Below are positions 56,314 to 64,000 of a stretch of 64,000 nt of DNA, one piece after another. The stretch's first letter is position 1. Each line of letters starts with the position of its first letter. The position numbers were made by a program, and so were the translations under genes. This DNA comes from Lachnospiraceae bacterium Zagget3 (lineage in GTDB: Bacteria > Bacillota_A > Clostridia > Lachnospirales > Lachnospiraceae), in contig MSHE01000032.1 in NCBI GenBank assembly GCA_001941025.1, forward strand, positions 310,001-374,000. The letters are read 5' to 3'. The notes under the pieces were generated by a model that did not search any database, was not told the DNA's origin, and saw nothing but the letters and a program-made list of their open reading frames with translations.

Positions 56314-58811
56314 TCAGATCAATTCCTGATGGCGCTTTATGTACCATCGCTTCATCAACGTCACGCTGAGCAGATAAAGAATCACGACCAAGACCAGGAA
56401 CGCGTAATATCCCGCCGGCAGCATCGTCATGCCGAACCAGCCGCCCGGCGGTGTCACCGTAAGAACGGTAAATAGCGCGATTCCGAAAATGGTCGCCAGC
56501 ACCATCGACCGCGACGGGCGACTCTGTATAAACGGCAGCTGTTTCGTGCGCAGCAGATGCAGGATCAGCACCTGCGTCCACATAGACTCCAAAAACCATC
56601 CCGTCTGAAACAAGGAGATAAACAGGGCCTGTCCCTGCGCTCCGAGCGTGTGGAAGTCCCCGCCGCAAGCCATCGGACAGAGGAAAAAATACAGAAAGAC
56701 AAAGGTCACGACATCAAACACGGTGCTGATCAGTCCGAAACAGACCATAAAGCGGCCGAGCCTGCGCCCGCTCCACTCCATGGGATTTTCGATCAGCTCC
56801 CGTCCACGTTGTCCCACGGCAGGACGAGGCACAAGATATCATACAACAGGTTTAACAGCAGCAGCTGGATCGATGCCATGGGCAAAAAGGGGAGCAGAAC
56901 ACTCGCGATAACCACCGCGCAGATATTTCCGAAATTGGAGGAAGCCGTGATCTTGATGTACTTGGACATGTTGGCAAAGGCCTTGCGCCCCTCCACAACC
57001 CCGTCGCTTAAGACGTCGAGGTCTTTTTTTAAGAGGATCACATCGGCGCCGTCCTTGACCGCGTCCGTCGCGGTGTCCACGGAAATGCCCACATCCGCGT
57101 GCGCCACCGCTGGCAGATCGTTCATCCCGTCTCCCAGGAAGCCGACCGTATGCCCGTTCTCCTGCAGGATGTCCACAATCTGTTCCTTCTGTTTGGGGGT
57201 GAGCTCCGCGAAGACACTGCAGCGCTCTATGGCAATCGGGCGGTCATTCCTCGAGAGAGCGTCAAACTCCACGCCGGTGATCACCCGGGAAGTCTCGATC
57301 CCAATCCGCCGGCAGACGGACACCGCCACATCCGCGTGATCGCCGGTCAGCACTTTCACCCCGATATGCAGATCCTTCAGCCTTTCGATCGCGCCGGCCG
57401 CGTCGCGTTTCGGCGCGTCAAAGAAGGACACATAGCCGAGCAGGGTCATCTCCCGCTCCTCTTCTTCCCGCAGGACGTCGCTCTCTATCCGTCGGCCAGC
57501 CACGGCCAGCACCTTCATCCCGTCCCGGAGCATATCCTGTGCCACCGCCCCGATGGATTCCCGGTCCTCCGGATGAATCTCCAACCGCTCGCCACGGTGG
57601 TAAAAGAAGCGGCAGCGCTCCAGTACATAGTCGACGCTGCCCTTTACCAGCACGATCCGCTCGCCGTCCCGCTCCAGCAGGACCCCGGCGAACATCCGCG
57701 CGTAGTCGAACGGCATCTCATCGAGCTTCCGGTACCGCGTGACCATCTCCCGCAGGCGGTCGCCTTCCTCCGGCATTCCCGCGGCCATCAAAATGGCCGA
57801 GTCCAAGTGGTTGGCCACCCCGGTGTGGTAATAGCTGTTTAGATACGCGCAGTCCAGCGTGTGACGGCTCATGTCGCCGAACACGTCCGTATAGTACTCC
57901 AACTGTACCTGGTCGCCGGTCAGCGTGCCGGTCTTATCCGTGCAGAGGATATCCATGCTTCCGAATCCCTGCATGGCGTTGATGCTCTTTACAACCGTCT
58001 GTTTTTTGCCCATCAGGTAACTGCCCCGGGCCAGACAGGCCGAGATTACCATCGGCAGGAGCTCCGGCGTAAGACCCACCGCCACGGACAGGGCAAAGAT
58101 CACCGCCTCGAGCCAATTCCCTTTGGTGAGCCCGCAGGCCACGAACACGATCGGCACGAGGACCACCATGAACCGGATCAGCACCCAGGCAATGGAGGTC
58201 TCCCCCAGATCATAGCCGCGTTTCCTGTCCGGTTCCGCCGGGGCGATCGCCCCATACACCGTATCCGGTCCGACCGCGAACACCGTACCCTCGCCGCAGC
58301 CTCCTATAACCGTGGAGCCGAGCAGGAGCGTATCGCCGCGCTCACTGGGCGCGATGTCCTCCCGTGATACGGGATCCGCCTTCTTCTCCACAATCCCGCT
58401 CTCGCCGGTGATCACGGACTGGCTGACAAACAGCTCCGCCGCCTCGGACAGGCGGATATCCGCGGGCACCCGCTCCCCGGCCTCCACGCGCACCCGGTCG
58501 CCGACCTTCAGCTCTCCGGCGTCCACTTCGCGCCAGGAACCGTCCCGGAACACCTGCGCCGTGGTATCCACCAAGCCGAGCAGGCTGTCCGTGATCCTTT
58601 TTGTGCGCATCTCCTGCACAAACCGCACGGTCCCGCTGCACAGAAGCATGCACAGGATGATAATGGTGCTTGTATAGTTGCGACTGTCCGGTTCCGCGAA
58701 GACCACATCCGTGAAAAGGGATATGACCGCCAGACACAACAGGACGATTGAAAACGGATTCACAAACGCCCGCCGCAGACGATATCGAATGGTATCTTTT
58801 CTCCGTTCCAT
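56314..58811 (-). pseudogene. Second MgtA-type P-type ATPase, frameshifted and N-terminally short
   Basis: A paralogue of the gene at 52852-55644. It has TGES, DKTGT, VGLTPELLP and GFLGDGMNDLPA. The first frame ends at 56793 with PWDNVDGS, and the rest continues in the next frame as ELIENPMEWSGRRL to 56314. Restoring one G at 56799-56801 (GGG to GGGG) joins them to about 832 residues. It also starts directly at the first membrane region (RRAFVNPFS), missing the about 75-100 N-terminal residues of its neighbour. The ATG at 58809-58811 follows AGGAGGAG. It is either a decaying gene or carries a sequence error. Confidence 0.85.
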
Positions 58812-58910
58812 CGGGTTTACTCCTCCTGAAGTCACACCCTAAGCATACCACGAAACATCCTGCCAAATTCTTGCGATTCTCTGTATAGAAACCTATTTTT
58901 TTGTAAGATT

Positions 58911-59345
58911 TTACGCGCCCTGCGTCAGGTCGGGCGGCGTAGCCGTACTGTTTATGTACCCTGAGCCCGGTCGGGCGGCAAAGAGGCGCGTCTTGATGTC
59001 GTCCACGCGCACCACGCCTTGCTGCTGACAAATCACACGATCGATCCGTTCCGTCAGTTCTTCCGGGCCTGCCCGGTCCACCATCTTGTCAATCGCGTCC
59101 TTTAAGATCTGCCACGCGGCCCATACGATCAGCGCCGCGATGAGCGCCGCCATCCCCGGCACCGCATCGGAGAGCATCGCACTCGAATGCGCAAGCGTCC
59201 CCACGATAAACTTCATGACGGACAGGGACAGATTGAGCACAATGGCCAGCAGGGAAACGCGCATGGCGATCTCCAACTTGGACACGCGGCCCACGCTTTG
59301 CTTCCGCTCCCTTTCCGTTGTGATCTCCTGTGGTCGATCTTCCAC
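58911..59345 (-). pseudogene. Cation diffusion facilitator remnant (internal deletions, short C terminus)
   Basis: About 144 residues of what would be a transporter of about 390. It opens with the CDF first span (AMRVSLLAIVLNLSLSVMKF, then SSAMLSDAV), jumps to PGMAALIAAL and then to WQILKDAIDKMVDRAG with the cytoplasmic-domain start RVDDIKTRLFAARPG. The pieces match separate parts of the family, so spans and metal-site residues are missing. The end is unrelated residues near a doubled GGTCGGGCGGC (58928 and 58969). It starts at GTG (59343-59345) behind AAGGAG and sits behind a czcD-type riboswitch. Confidence 0.8.
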
Positions 59346-59375
59346 CTGATTCTTCTCCTTCCATACATAAAAAAG

Positions 59376-59490
59376 TATAAAAAACATCTGTGAAACAATA
59401 ACTCTACGTACTGTCCCACAGATGTATTATCTGTTGCCTTGTAAAACCGGCCCGGCTACATGGTCTCCCATTGCCTGCTCACGTTTCGCC
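59376..59490 (-). promoter_or_regulatory. NiCo (czcD) riboswitch with terminator
   Basis: On the minus strand the aptamer runs from about 59485 to 59405 with the czcD-motif core pieces GAGCAGGCAAUG, GUAGCCGGGC, GGCAACAGAU and AUCUGUGGGACAGU. The P4 hairpin is CAGAU-loop-AUCUG. A terminator then forms between CATCTGTG (59417-59424) and CACAGATG (59385-59392), followed by TTTTTTATAC. The terminator uses the 3' side of P4, so metal binding should prevent termination (an ON switch). This class answers to Co2+/Ni2+ and has also been proposed to sense Fe2+. It fits the czcD-like gene downstream. Confidence 0.9.
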
Positions 59491-59514
59491 TTGCGGCAAT
59501 TTTTTATTGGTGAT

Positions 59515-59543
59515 AGATTACCGCGTTGTGCCCAAAAAGTCAA
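59515..59543 (-). promoter_or_regulatory. Sigma-A promoter for the riboswitch-controlled metal operon
   Basis: Minus-strand TTGACT, 17 bases, TAATCT. Transcription would start near 59508, about 20 bases before the aptamer. Confidence 0.8.
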
Positions 59544-59575
59544 GGCTAATCTTTCTTGGTTGGCGCTAATCATTA

Positions 59576-59614
59576 CATATAAAGAAGTTCCCGGAATTTT
59601 CTTCCGGGAACTTC
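59576..59614 (-). terminator. Terminator after the YgiT-type gene
   Basis: GAAGTTCCCGGAA and TTCCGGGAACTTC form a perfect 13-pair stem with a five-base loop; TTTATAT follows on the minus strand. It isolates the toxin-antitoxin pair from the metal operon. Confidence 0.85.
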
Positions 59615-59634
59615 GAAATTATAGGTAAGTTCAC

Positions 59635-59862
59635 TTACGCAACTTTTGCATAATCGACAATTGAAATCTCCTGTGCCAAACGGGAGGCGTTTTTCACAAT
59701 CTCTTCCAAGCGTTCCACAACGTCTGCCGTATACGAGATCTCATTACATTCCGTACATTTAAAACAAGGAACGTTTCTTACAATCACTAAACAATCACCT
59801 AGATCCGTGACGCTTGTAGTATATCCTTTTTCCGTAGCAGAACCACAAATTCCACATTTCAT
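59635..59862 (-). CDS. YgiT-type zinc-finger antitoxin-like protein
   Basis: A 75-residue protein beginning MKCGICGSATEKGYTT, with a second pair CFKCTECNE; the two CxxC pairs form a zinc-binding N-terminal domain as in YgiT/MqsA. The Xre-type DNA-binding half of MqsA is absent. The C-terminal helix (ADVVERLEEIVKNASRLAQE) would contact the partner. It starts four bases after the upstream DUF4258-like gene, with AAAGGAATG in front. This toxin-first order is that of mqsRA-like pairs. Confidence 0.85.
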   Translation of the reverse strand: MKCGICGSATEKGYTTSVTDLGDCLVIVRNVPCFKCTECNEISYTADVVERLEEIVKNASRLAQEISIVDYAKVA

Positions 59863-59866
59863 AATA

Positions 59867-60178
59867 TCATTCCTTTCTTGTCCTGAAATCACTTTCCCAC
59901 TTAGTAGTGTCCGGATGGTACGCTGTAATTAAATAAAGATATTCTTCATCATGACTTACTACACTATGTATTACTTCACCATTTTCAATTTCACCTGATA
60001 CCAAGCAACTGGAAAACGGTTTGTCGTCCTCATATTGTTCTATAATCTCTCCTTTGGAAATACAATGAATAATATCACTAACGGAAATTTTTCTTTCAAC
60101 CAGCCGTTTTCTGGCATGTTCCGTAATAGCAATTTTTTCCGGTTTTGCAAGCGCCTTCAAGTCACAAAGATTAATCAT
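59867..60178 (-). CDS. DUF4258-domain toxin-like protein
   Basis: A 103-residue protein. ITEHARKRLVERKISVSDIIHCISKGEIIEQY is the DUF4258 signature, followed by an ITAYHPD ending. Such proteins occur next to YgiT-type zinc-finger proteins as presumed RNase-like toxins related in arrangement to MqsR. The ATG at 60176-60178 follows GGAGCGAG, and a promoter lies 41 bases upstream. The pair lies at the right end of the tRNA-flanked segment. Confidence 0.85.
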   Translation of the reverse strand: MINLCDLKALAKPEKIAITEHARKRLVERKISVSDIIHCISKGEIIEQYEDDKPFSSCLVSGEIENGEVIHSVVSHDEEYLYLITAYHPDTTKWESDFRTRKE

Positions 60179-60218
60179 TTTCTTCTCGCTCCATTATGGA
60201 TACGATCGCTTCAATTGT

Positions 60219-60247
60219 AGTATAAAGAAAATCCTTTGATTTATCAA
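60219..60247 (-). promoter_or_regulatory. Sigma-A promoter for the DUF4258/YgiT-type pair
   Basis: Minus-strand TTGATA, 17 bases, TATACT. Confidence 0.78.
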
Positions 60248-60397
60248 CAGCAAAAGATAAAGTGGCCCATAAATGAACCACTTTACCATCAACCTCATCA
60301 CCGTTTGATTGGCTCTTTGATTGGTTTTGCCCAAAACCCAGTGATTGGAAACCACCAAAAACTCCTTTCTTTTCAACGATTTCAAAGATTTTTTAAA

Positions 60398-60507
60398 ATG
60401 CAGGAAAAGGGACTTGAACCCTCATGAGATTGCTCTCACACGGACCTGAACCGTGCGCGTCTGCCAATTCCGCCATTCCTGCACAACTGCGGAAGATGGG
60501 ACTTGAA
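60398..60507. repeat. Right copy of the 110-bp direct repeat
   Basis: Matches 52205-52314. Here the sequence runs on into the complete tRNA-Leu(AAG) gene, so this is the copy in its native place. Confidence 0.92.
60399..60482 (-). tRNA. tRNA-Leu(CAG)
   Basis: The native copy: 84 bases, loop TTCAGGT, anticodon CAG, long variable arm, no encoded CCA. It lies five bases after tRNA-Leu(AAG) and shares its promoter. A possible weak hairpin terminator (AAAGTGG/CCACTTT) lies at 60259-60284. Confidence 0.97.
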
Positions 60508-60571
60508 CCCACACGGGATTGCTCCCACAAGATCCTTAATCTTGCTCGTCTGCCAGTTCCGACACTTCCGC
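60488..60571 (-). tRNA. tRNA-Leu(AAG)
   Basis: 84 bases, class II. Acceptor GCGGAAG pairs with CTTCCGC, discriminator A. The anticodon stem CAAGA/TCTTG encloses TTAAGGA, so positions 34-36 read AAG and position 37 is G, as in leucine CUN tRNAs. A34 would have to be deaminated to inosine to read CUU, CUC and CUA; most bacteria use GAG here. Confidence 0.93.
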
Positions 60572-60597
60572 CTGCCACTTGGGTTTGCGACTCGATT

Positions 60598-60626
60598 ATC
60601 ATAGCAAATCCATAGTTTTATGTCAA
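60598..60626 (-). promoter_or_regulatory. Strong sigma-A promoter for the tRNA-Leu pair
   Basis: Minus-strand TTGACA (perfect), 17 bases, TATGAT. It lies 27 bases before the mature tRNA-Leu(AAG). Confidence 0.88.
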
Positions 60627-60651
60627 TAGGAACCGGCCGTTTTCCCGCGTA

Positions 60652-61887
60652 TTACAACAGGTTTTTCGGGACATATGCCTCCACGTAAATGCCGTCGTCG
60701 CGGTACTCTTCTTTTACCAATTCTCCGTACTTCCGGATGCGCTGGATCTCACCGGCGCGCTCGTAGGAAAAGGTCTCACAGAAAAACTCCTTGTCCTCGC
60801 GCAGCTTCTCCGTGAGGGCGGTGAGGAAGTCGTCCAGACCCTCCCCCGTCTTCGCCGAGATCCGCAGGGCCCGATCGGCGTGCGGGTCGGAGAACACCTC
60901 GTCGACGGTCAGCTTATCACACTTGTTAAACAGGGTGAGGATTGGCTTGTCCGTAACACCCAGATCCCGCAGTGTCTGATAGACCACTTCCATCTGTGTC
61001 CGCCACTGCGGATTCGAGGCGTCCACGACATGTACGATCACATCCGCATACCGCGCCTCCTCCAGCGTGCTGCGAAACGCGTCTACGAGGTGATGCGGCA
61101 GTTTCCGGATGAAACCGACCGTATCGGTGAGGAGCACCTGCTGGTCGTTCGCGAGTTTGAGCAGGCGTGTCGTGGGGTCGAGGGTCGCGAACAGCTGATC
61201 CTCCTCTGTCACGCCGGCATCGGTCAACGTGTTTAGGAGCGTCGACTTGCCCGCGTTCGTATAGCCCACGATGGCCGCGACTTTTGTTTGTGTTTTCGAG
61301 CGCTGGCTGCGCGTCACATCGCGGTGACGCACCACAACGTCCAGTTCCCGGTTCAGCTGCGCGACACGGTCGCGGATCACACGCCGGTCGATCTCCAGCC
61401 TCGTCTCACCGGGTCCGCGCGTGCCAATGCCGCCGCCCAGACGCGACAGGGACTGTCCGAAACCGGTCAGACGGGTCAGGCTGTACTGCAGCTGCGCGAG
61501 TTCCACTTGGATCTTGCCCTCGCTCGTGGACGCGCGCTTCGCGAAGATGTCGAGGATCAGAAGCGTGCGGTCCATGACTTTCGTATCGAGCGCGTCGGTC
61601 AGGTTTTTCATCTGCACGGGTTTTAACTCGTCGTCACAGATAATGCCGGTGGCCTCCGTCTCCCAGAGGAGGTCTTTGATCTCCGCCACCTTTCCGGAGC
61701 CGACATAGGTGGCCGGATTCGGCCGCGCCAGGTTCTGGATCACGGAGCCTGCGACTTCGGCTCCCGCTGTCCGCGCGAGCTCGGCGAGCTCCGCGAGGGA
61801 CTCCTCCGTATCGTCACCGTCCTGCTGCCGCACCGCGACAAGGAGAACGCGCTCCTCCACCTCCTTATTCTCAAACATCGCGTTCAC
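60652..61887 (-). CDS. hflX: Ribosome-associated GTPase HflX
   Basis: A 411-residue GTPase that splits stalled ribosomes. The N-terminal domain has NPATYVGSGKVAEI, and the linker has GRG-type SRLGGGIGTRGPGETRLE. The G domain shows GYTNAGKST, DTVGFIRKLPH and NKCDK. The GTG at 61885-61887 lies six bases after AGGA; an ATG nine bases downstream is an alternative. It follows the TPR lipoprotein gene after eight bases. Confidence 0.95.
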   Translation of the reverse strand: MNAMFENKEVEERVLLVAVRQQDGDDTEESLAELAELARTAGAEVAGSVIQNLARPNPATYVGSGKVAEIKDLLWETEATGIICDDELKPVQMKNLTDALDTKVMDRTLLILDIFAKRASTSEGKIQVELAQLQYSLTRLTGFGQSLSRLGGGIGTRGPGETRLEIDRRVIRDRVAQLNRELDVVVRHRDVTRSQRSKTQTKVAAIVGYTNAGKSTLLNTLTDAGVTEEDQLFATLDPTTRLLKLANDQQVLLTDTVGFIRKLPHHLVDAFRSTLEEARYADVIVHVVDASNPQWRTQMEVVYQTLRDLGVTDKPILTLFNKCDKLTVDEVFSDPHADRALRISAKTGEGLDDFLTALTEKLREDKEFFCETFSYERAGEIQRIRKYGELVKEEYRDDGIYVEAYVPKNLL

Positions 61888-61895
61888 CCGCTTTC

Positions 61896-62681
61896 CTACT
61901 CGGCCACACGGGAAGTCAAAAACTCATATTCCCGCTCGAGCGCCGCGTCTTCATGGTCCTCCAGGTACTCCCCCGCGACCTCGTACGCGCTCTGAAAATC
62001 CTCCGTATATTCATAGGCTGCCACAAGGTCGGTCACGACGACGCGAAGCATCTCCCCCTCCGCGATCCCGCGCGCCTCGGTGAGATACCCGATCGCCTGC
62101 TCGTAATCTTCCTGGGAAAGGGCCTCCTCCCAGAGCGCGGCCAGCTCCTGTTCCCGTTCCAGCCGCTCCAGATCGCTCAGGTTATCGGAAATGTGTCTGC
62201 TTAATTCTTCGTTTTCTCCACTCAGGGAGACCGCCTTATCATAGTCCTCCTGCGCCGCGTCAATCTCCCCCTCCTGCAGGTAGACATTGCCGCGCAGATA
62301 ATAGTTTTCCCAGTTGTCCGGGTCATAGTCGATCAGGGCGTCGTAGGTCTCGAGCGCAGCCTCCGCATCTCCGGACAGATACAACGCCAGCGCCTTGTAA
62401 TAGGTTAAGTCGAGCTCCTCGGAGCCGAGCAGCCCGACAGACTGATCGATCGCGTCCTGGAAGCTCTCGGCGGCCGCCGCATAGTCGCCCTCCTCCATTT
62501 GGGCGATCCCCTGATCTTTATACTCCTGCATCTCGGCCGTATGCGGGCTCGAGCAGGCAGATAGCAGGGATCCGGCCATCAGTGCCACAGCTGCCAGCCC
62601 TGCCGTCCGACGCGCCAGCCGCCGACGCGTGCCTTGCGCCGCCTGCTTCTCGATTTTCTTTCCAAGCCTTTCCTCTCTCAT
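61896..62681 (-). CDS. TPR-repeat lipoprotein
   Basis: A 261-residue exported protein. A basic N terminus and hydrophobic stretch end at LSAC, giving lipidated Cys43. The mature part (about 50-250) is made of tetratricopeptide repeats (EGDYAAAAESFQDAI, NYYLRGNVYLQEGEIDAAQEDYDKA). Such proteins are scaffolds. Its neighbours are a membrane-anchored unknown and a histidine kinase, so it could serve the same surface process, but this is inference. Confidence 0.85.
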   Translation of the reverse strand: MREERLGKKIEKQAAQGTRRRLARRTAGLAAVALMAGSLLSACSSPHTAEMQEYKDQGIAQMEEGDYAAAAESFQDAIDQSVGLLGSEELDLTYYKALALYLSGDAEAALETYDALIDYDPDNWENYYLRGNVYLQEGEIDAAQEDYDKAVSLSGENEELSRHISDNLSDLERLEREQELAALWEEALSQEDYEQAIGYLTEARGIAEGEMLRVVVTDLVAAYEYTEDFQSAYEVAGEYLEDHEDAALEREYEFLTSRVAE

Positions 62682-62725
62682 GCTCTTTTTTCAACCCTTC
62701 TCAACCGGAGCCGCCGCTCCAACCT

Positions 62726-63565
62726 TTAGTTCATAGTGATCTCATAGCTTGTCATGGTAAACGGGAGGACATAATATCCGCCGTCGTTATCCACCATCAT
62801 GACCGAATAATCATAGGCAGCCTCCGCCGCCTCCGACGTATCGACCTCCCAGCTGACCGACTCACCCTGTGAGCGCAGATACCTGCCGCAATATTGTCTG
62901 GCCACCATCGCGAGGAAGTTCTCCGCCGAGGAACCATTCTCCTCCAGCACCGCGAAGATGCCCTGCTCGGAAAACGTGCCGGCCTCATCCACCGGGAGCT
63001 CTTGCTGTAAGAATAAAGGCAGCCCAAGCGGTGCCGTCGGCTCCACATTCTCCTCCTCTTCGGAGGCCTGGCTGAAGGTATACTGCAGCGACAGGATGAG
63101 TCCCGTGTCATCATCCAGCGCGGCCGTGATCTGATTGCCTTCCAGGTCTGACAGCCAGAACTCCCAATAGATCAGGGAATCTTCCCCTGACATCTTGATG
63201 ATGATCTGATGGCTCACCTCGGAAAATCCGTCCACGGTAAGCGGAACCCCCATGAGGTTCATATCAAACAACTCCTGCAGGCCTGCCAACAGGGTGTCCA
63301 GCGCCTGTCCTTCCTCCATGTTGGGGGCGGACTCCACCTCTACGGTCGAGGAGGTCTCCTCCGCGGCGATCCGGAGTTTCTGCAGCACGGTCAGGGCAGA
63401 GCTCATCTCCAGCTGCACGCTGTTGGCCTGCACGACCTGCCGCGTCTCGTTCGTCTGGTTTTCCTGCACGGTGCCGACGATCGTCGGCAGCAAAAATCCG
63501 ACGACGAGGACCGCCACCAGGAGAATGATGATTCCGGTTCTTCTCGCTATGCCCGCTCGTCTCAT
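62726..63565 (-). CDS. Membrane-anchored protein next to histidine kinase, unknown function
   Basis: A 279-residue protein with one N-terminal membrane span (about 11-33) and the remainder outside. It contains no domain I recognise; the C-terminal half has aromatic residues and mixed alpha-beta character. The ATG at 63563-63565 overlaps the kinase stop as ATGA, with GGGAGGTG in front, so it is made together with the kinase and could be a sensing or accessory partner. The longer frame upstream is a shadow of the kinase gene. Confidence 0.75.
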   Translation of the reverse strand: MRRAGIARRTGIIILLVAVLVVGFLLPTIVGTVQENQTNETRQVVQANSVQLEMSSALTVLQKLRIAAEETSSTVEVESAPNMEEGQALDTLLAGLQELFDMNLMGVPLTVDGFSEVSHQIIIKMSGEDSLIYWEFWLSDLEGNQITAALDDDTGLILSLQYTFSQASEEEENVEPTAPLGLPLFLQQELPVDEAGTFSEQGIFAVLEENGSSAENFLAMVARQYCGRYLRSQGESVSWEVDTSEAAEAAYDYSVMMVDNDGGYYVLPFTMTSYEITMN

Positions 63566-64000
63566 GCGTCCGCACCTCCCTTCAGCTCCACGGTTACCCG
63601 TGTGCCGGTGGGTTCCACCGGCGCAAAGGAGAGGCTCCCGCCATGGACCTGCGCGATCTCCAGACACAGCGACAGCCCGAGGCCGACACCGCCCATGGAG
63701 CGCGAGCGCGACTTGTCCACGCGGTAGAACGCGTCCGTAATCTTGTCTATTTTTTCCTGCGGGATGCCGACGCCCTCATCCGATATGATCAGGCGGCAGC
63801 CCTCCTGCGTGATCTGTTCCTCGATGGTGATCGTGCCGCCTGCGTCCATAGCTTTGCGCGCGTTGTCGATCAGGTTGATGAGAAGCGACGTGACCAGGGT
63901 CGGCTCCAGCATGCACGTCCCTTCCTCGCAGTCAAGCGCCAGCGTGATCCCGCGCTCGGTCAATGCGGGCTCCATCAGCTGCGCGGCATCCTCGACCAGC
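63562..64000 (-). CDS. Sensor histidine kinase, C-terminal part (cut by window edge)
   Basis: The visible 145 codons are an ATPase domain of the HATPase_c type: N box NLIDNARKA, G1 box DEGVGIP and G2 box GGVGLGLSL. The sensor, membrane spans and phospho-accepting His lie outside the window. The response regulator is expected further upstream. The stop overlaps the next gene. Confidence 0.92.
   Translation of the reverse strand, partial: LVEDAAQLMEPALTERGITLALDCEEGTCMLEPTLVTSLLINLIDNARKAMDAGGTITIEEQITQEGCRLIISDEGVGIPQEKIDKITDAFYRVDKSRSRSMGGVGLGLSLCLEIAQVHGGSLSFAPVEPTGTRVTVELKGGADA

Noticed and set aside
60194..60385. 63-codon minus-strand frame upstream of the DUF4258-like gene
   Set aside because: It overlaps the promoter at 60219-60247 and has neither a ribosome site nor family likeness.

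Overview
The window looks like a chromosome segment of a GC-rich member of the Clostridia, most likely Lachnospirales. This rests on gene content and order only: the priA-def-fmt-rsmB-rlmN-stp-prkC-rsgA-rpe cluster typical of Firmicutes, a dgt-dnaG-rpoD-trmK block, single-chain PurL, an isc pair, and BspA-like and WYY-repeat surface proteins. Nearly every gene is on the minus strand. The only plus-strand genes are one RelB/ParE toxin-antitoxin pair.

Layout by region. 1-11.6 kb: translation, replication-restart and Ser/Thr-kinase cluster, with a zinc metallopeptidase inserted between fmt and rsmB. 11.7-16 kb: greA and four genes for a biotin-dependent carboxyltransferase set (12S-like, small acidic subunit, biotin carrier, 5S-like), with no ion-pump beta subunit and no biotin carboxylase in view. 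16-21.5 kb: apt, a CapA-like lipoprotein, an RNA methyltransferase, iscU and iscS, and a 59-codon gene. 21.5-33 kb: purL, a nuclease-helicase of the DinG/XPD type, a DnaJ-like protein, two small-family proteins, the RNase P RNA gene, a uridine-kinase-like protein and trmK. 33-38.3 kb: rpoD, dnaG and dgt. RpoD carries a tail of about 34 Lys/Ala/Thr repeats.

38.4-50.2 kb is a surface region. It holds one giant BspA-like gene of about 9.5 kb, split by a single-base frameshift, then a nitroreductase-like lipoprotein and a secreted transglutaminase that shares its WYY wall-binding repeats. 50.3-52.2 kb holds two small genes and the RelB/ParE pair.

52.2-60.5 kb is bounded by a 110-bp direct repeat containing a complete tRNA-Leu(CAG) gene plus the 3' end of the neighbouring tRNA-Leu. 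The segment carries two MgtA-type P-type ATPases (one frameshifted), a winged-helix regulator, a decayed cation diffusion facilitator behind a NiCo (czcD) riboswitch, and a DUF4258/YgiT-type toxin-antitoxin pair. It reads as an acquired metal-ion island at a tRNA locus. 60.6-64 kb returns to core genes: hflX, a TPR lipoprotein, an unknown membrane-anchored protein and the C-terminal part of a histidine kinase.

Two themes recur. Several housekeeping proteins (RpoD, peptide deformylase, biotin carrier, small carboxylase subunit, DnaJ-like protein) carry unusually long low-complexity segments. Two genes are each broken by loss of one G from a G run, so sequencing error must be weighed against real mutation.
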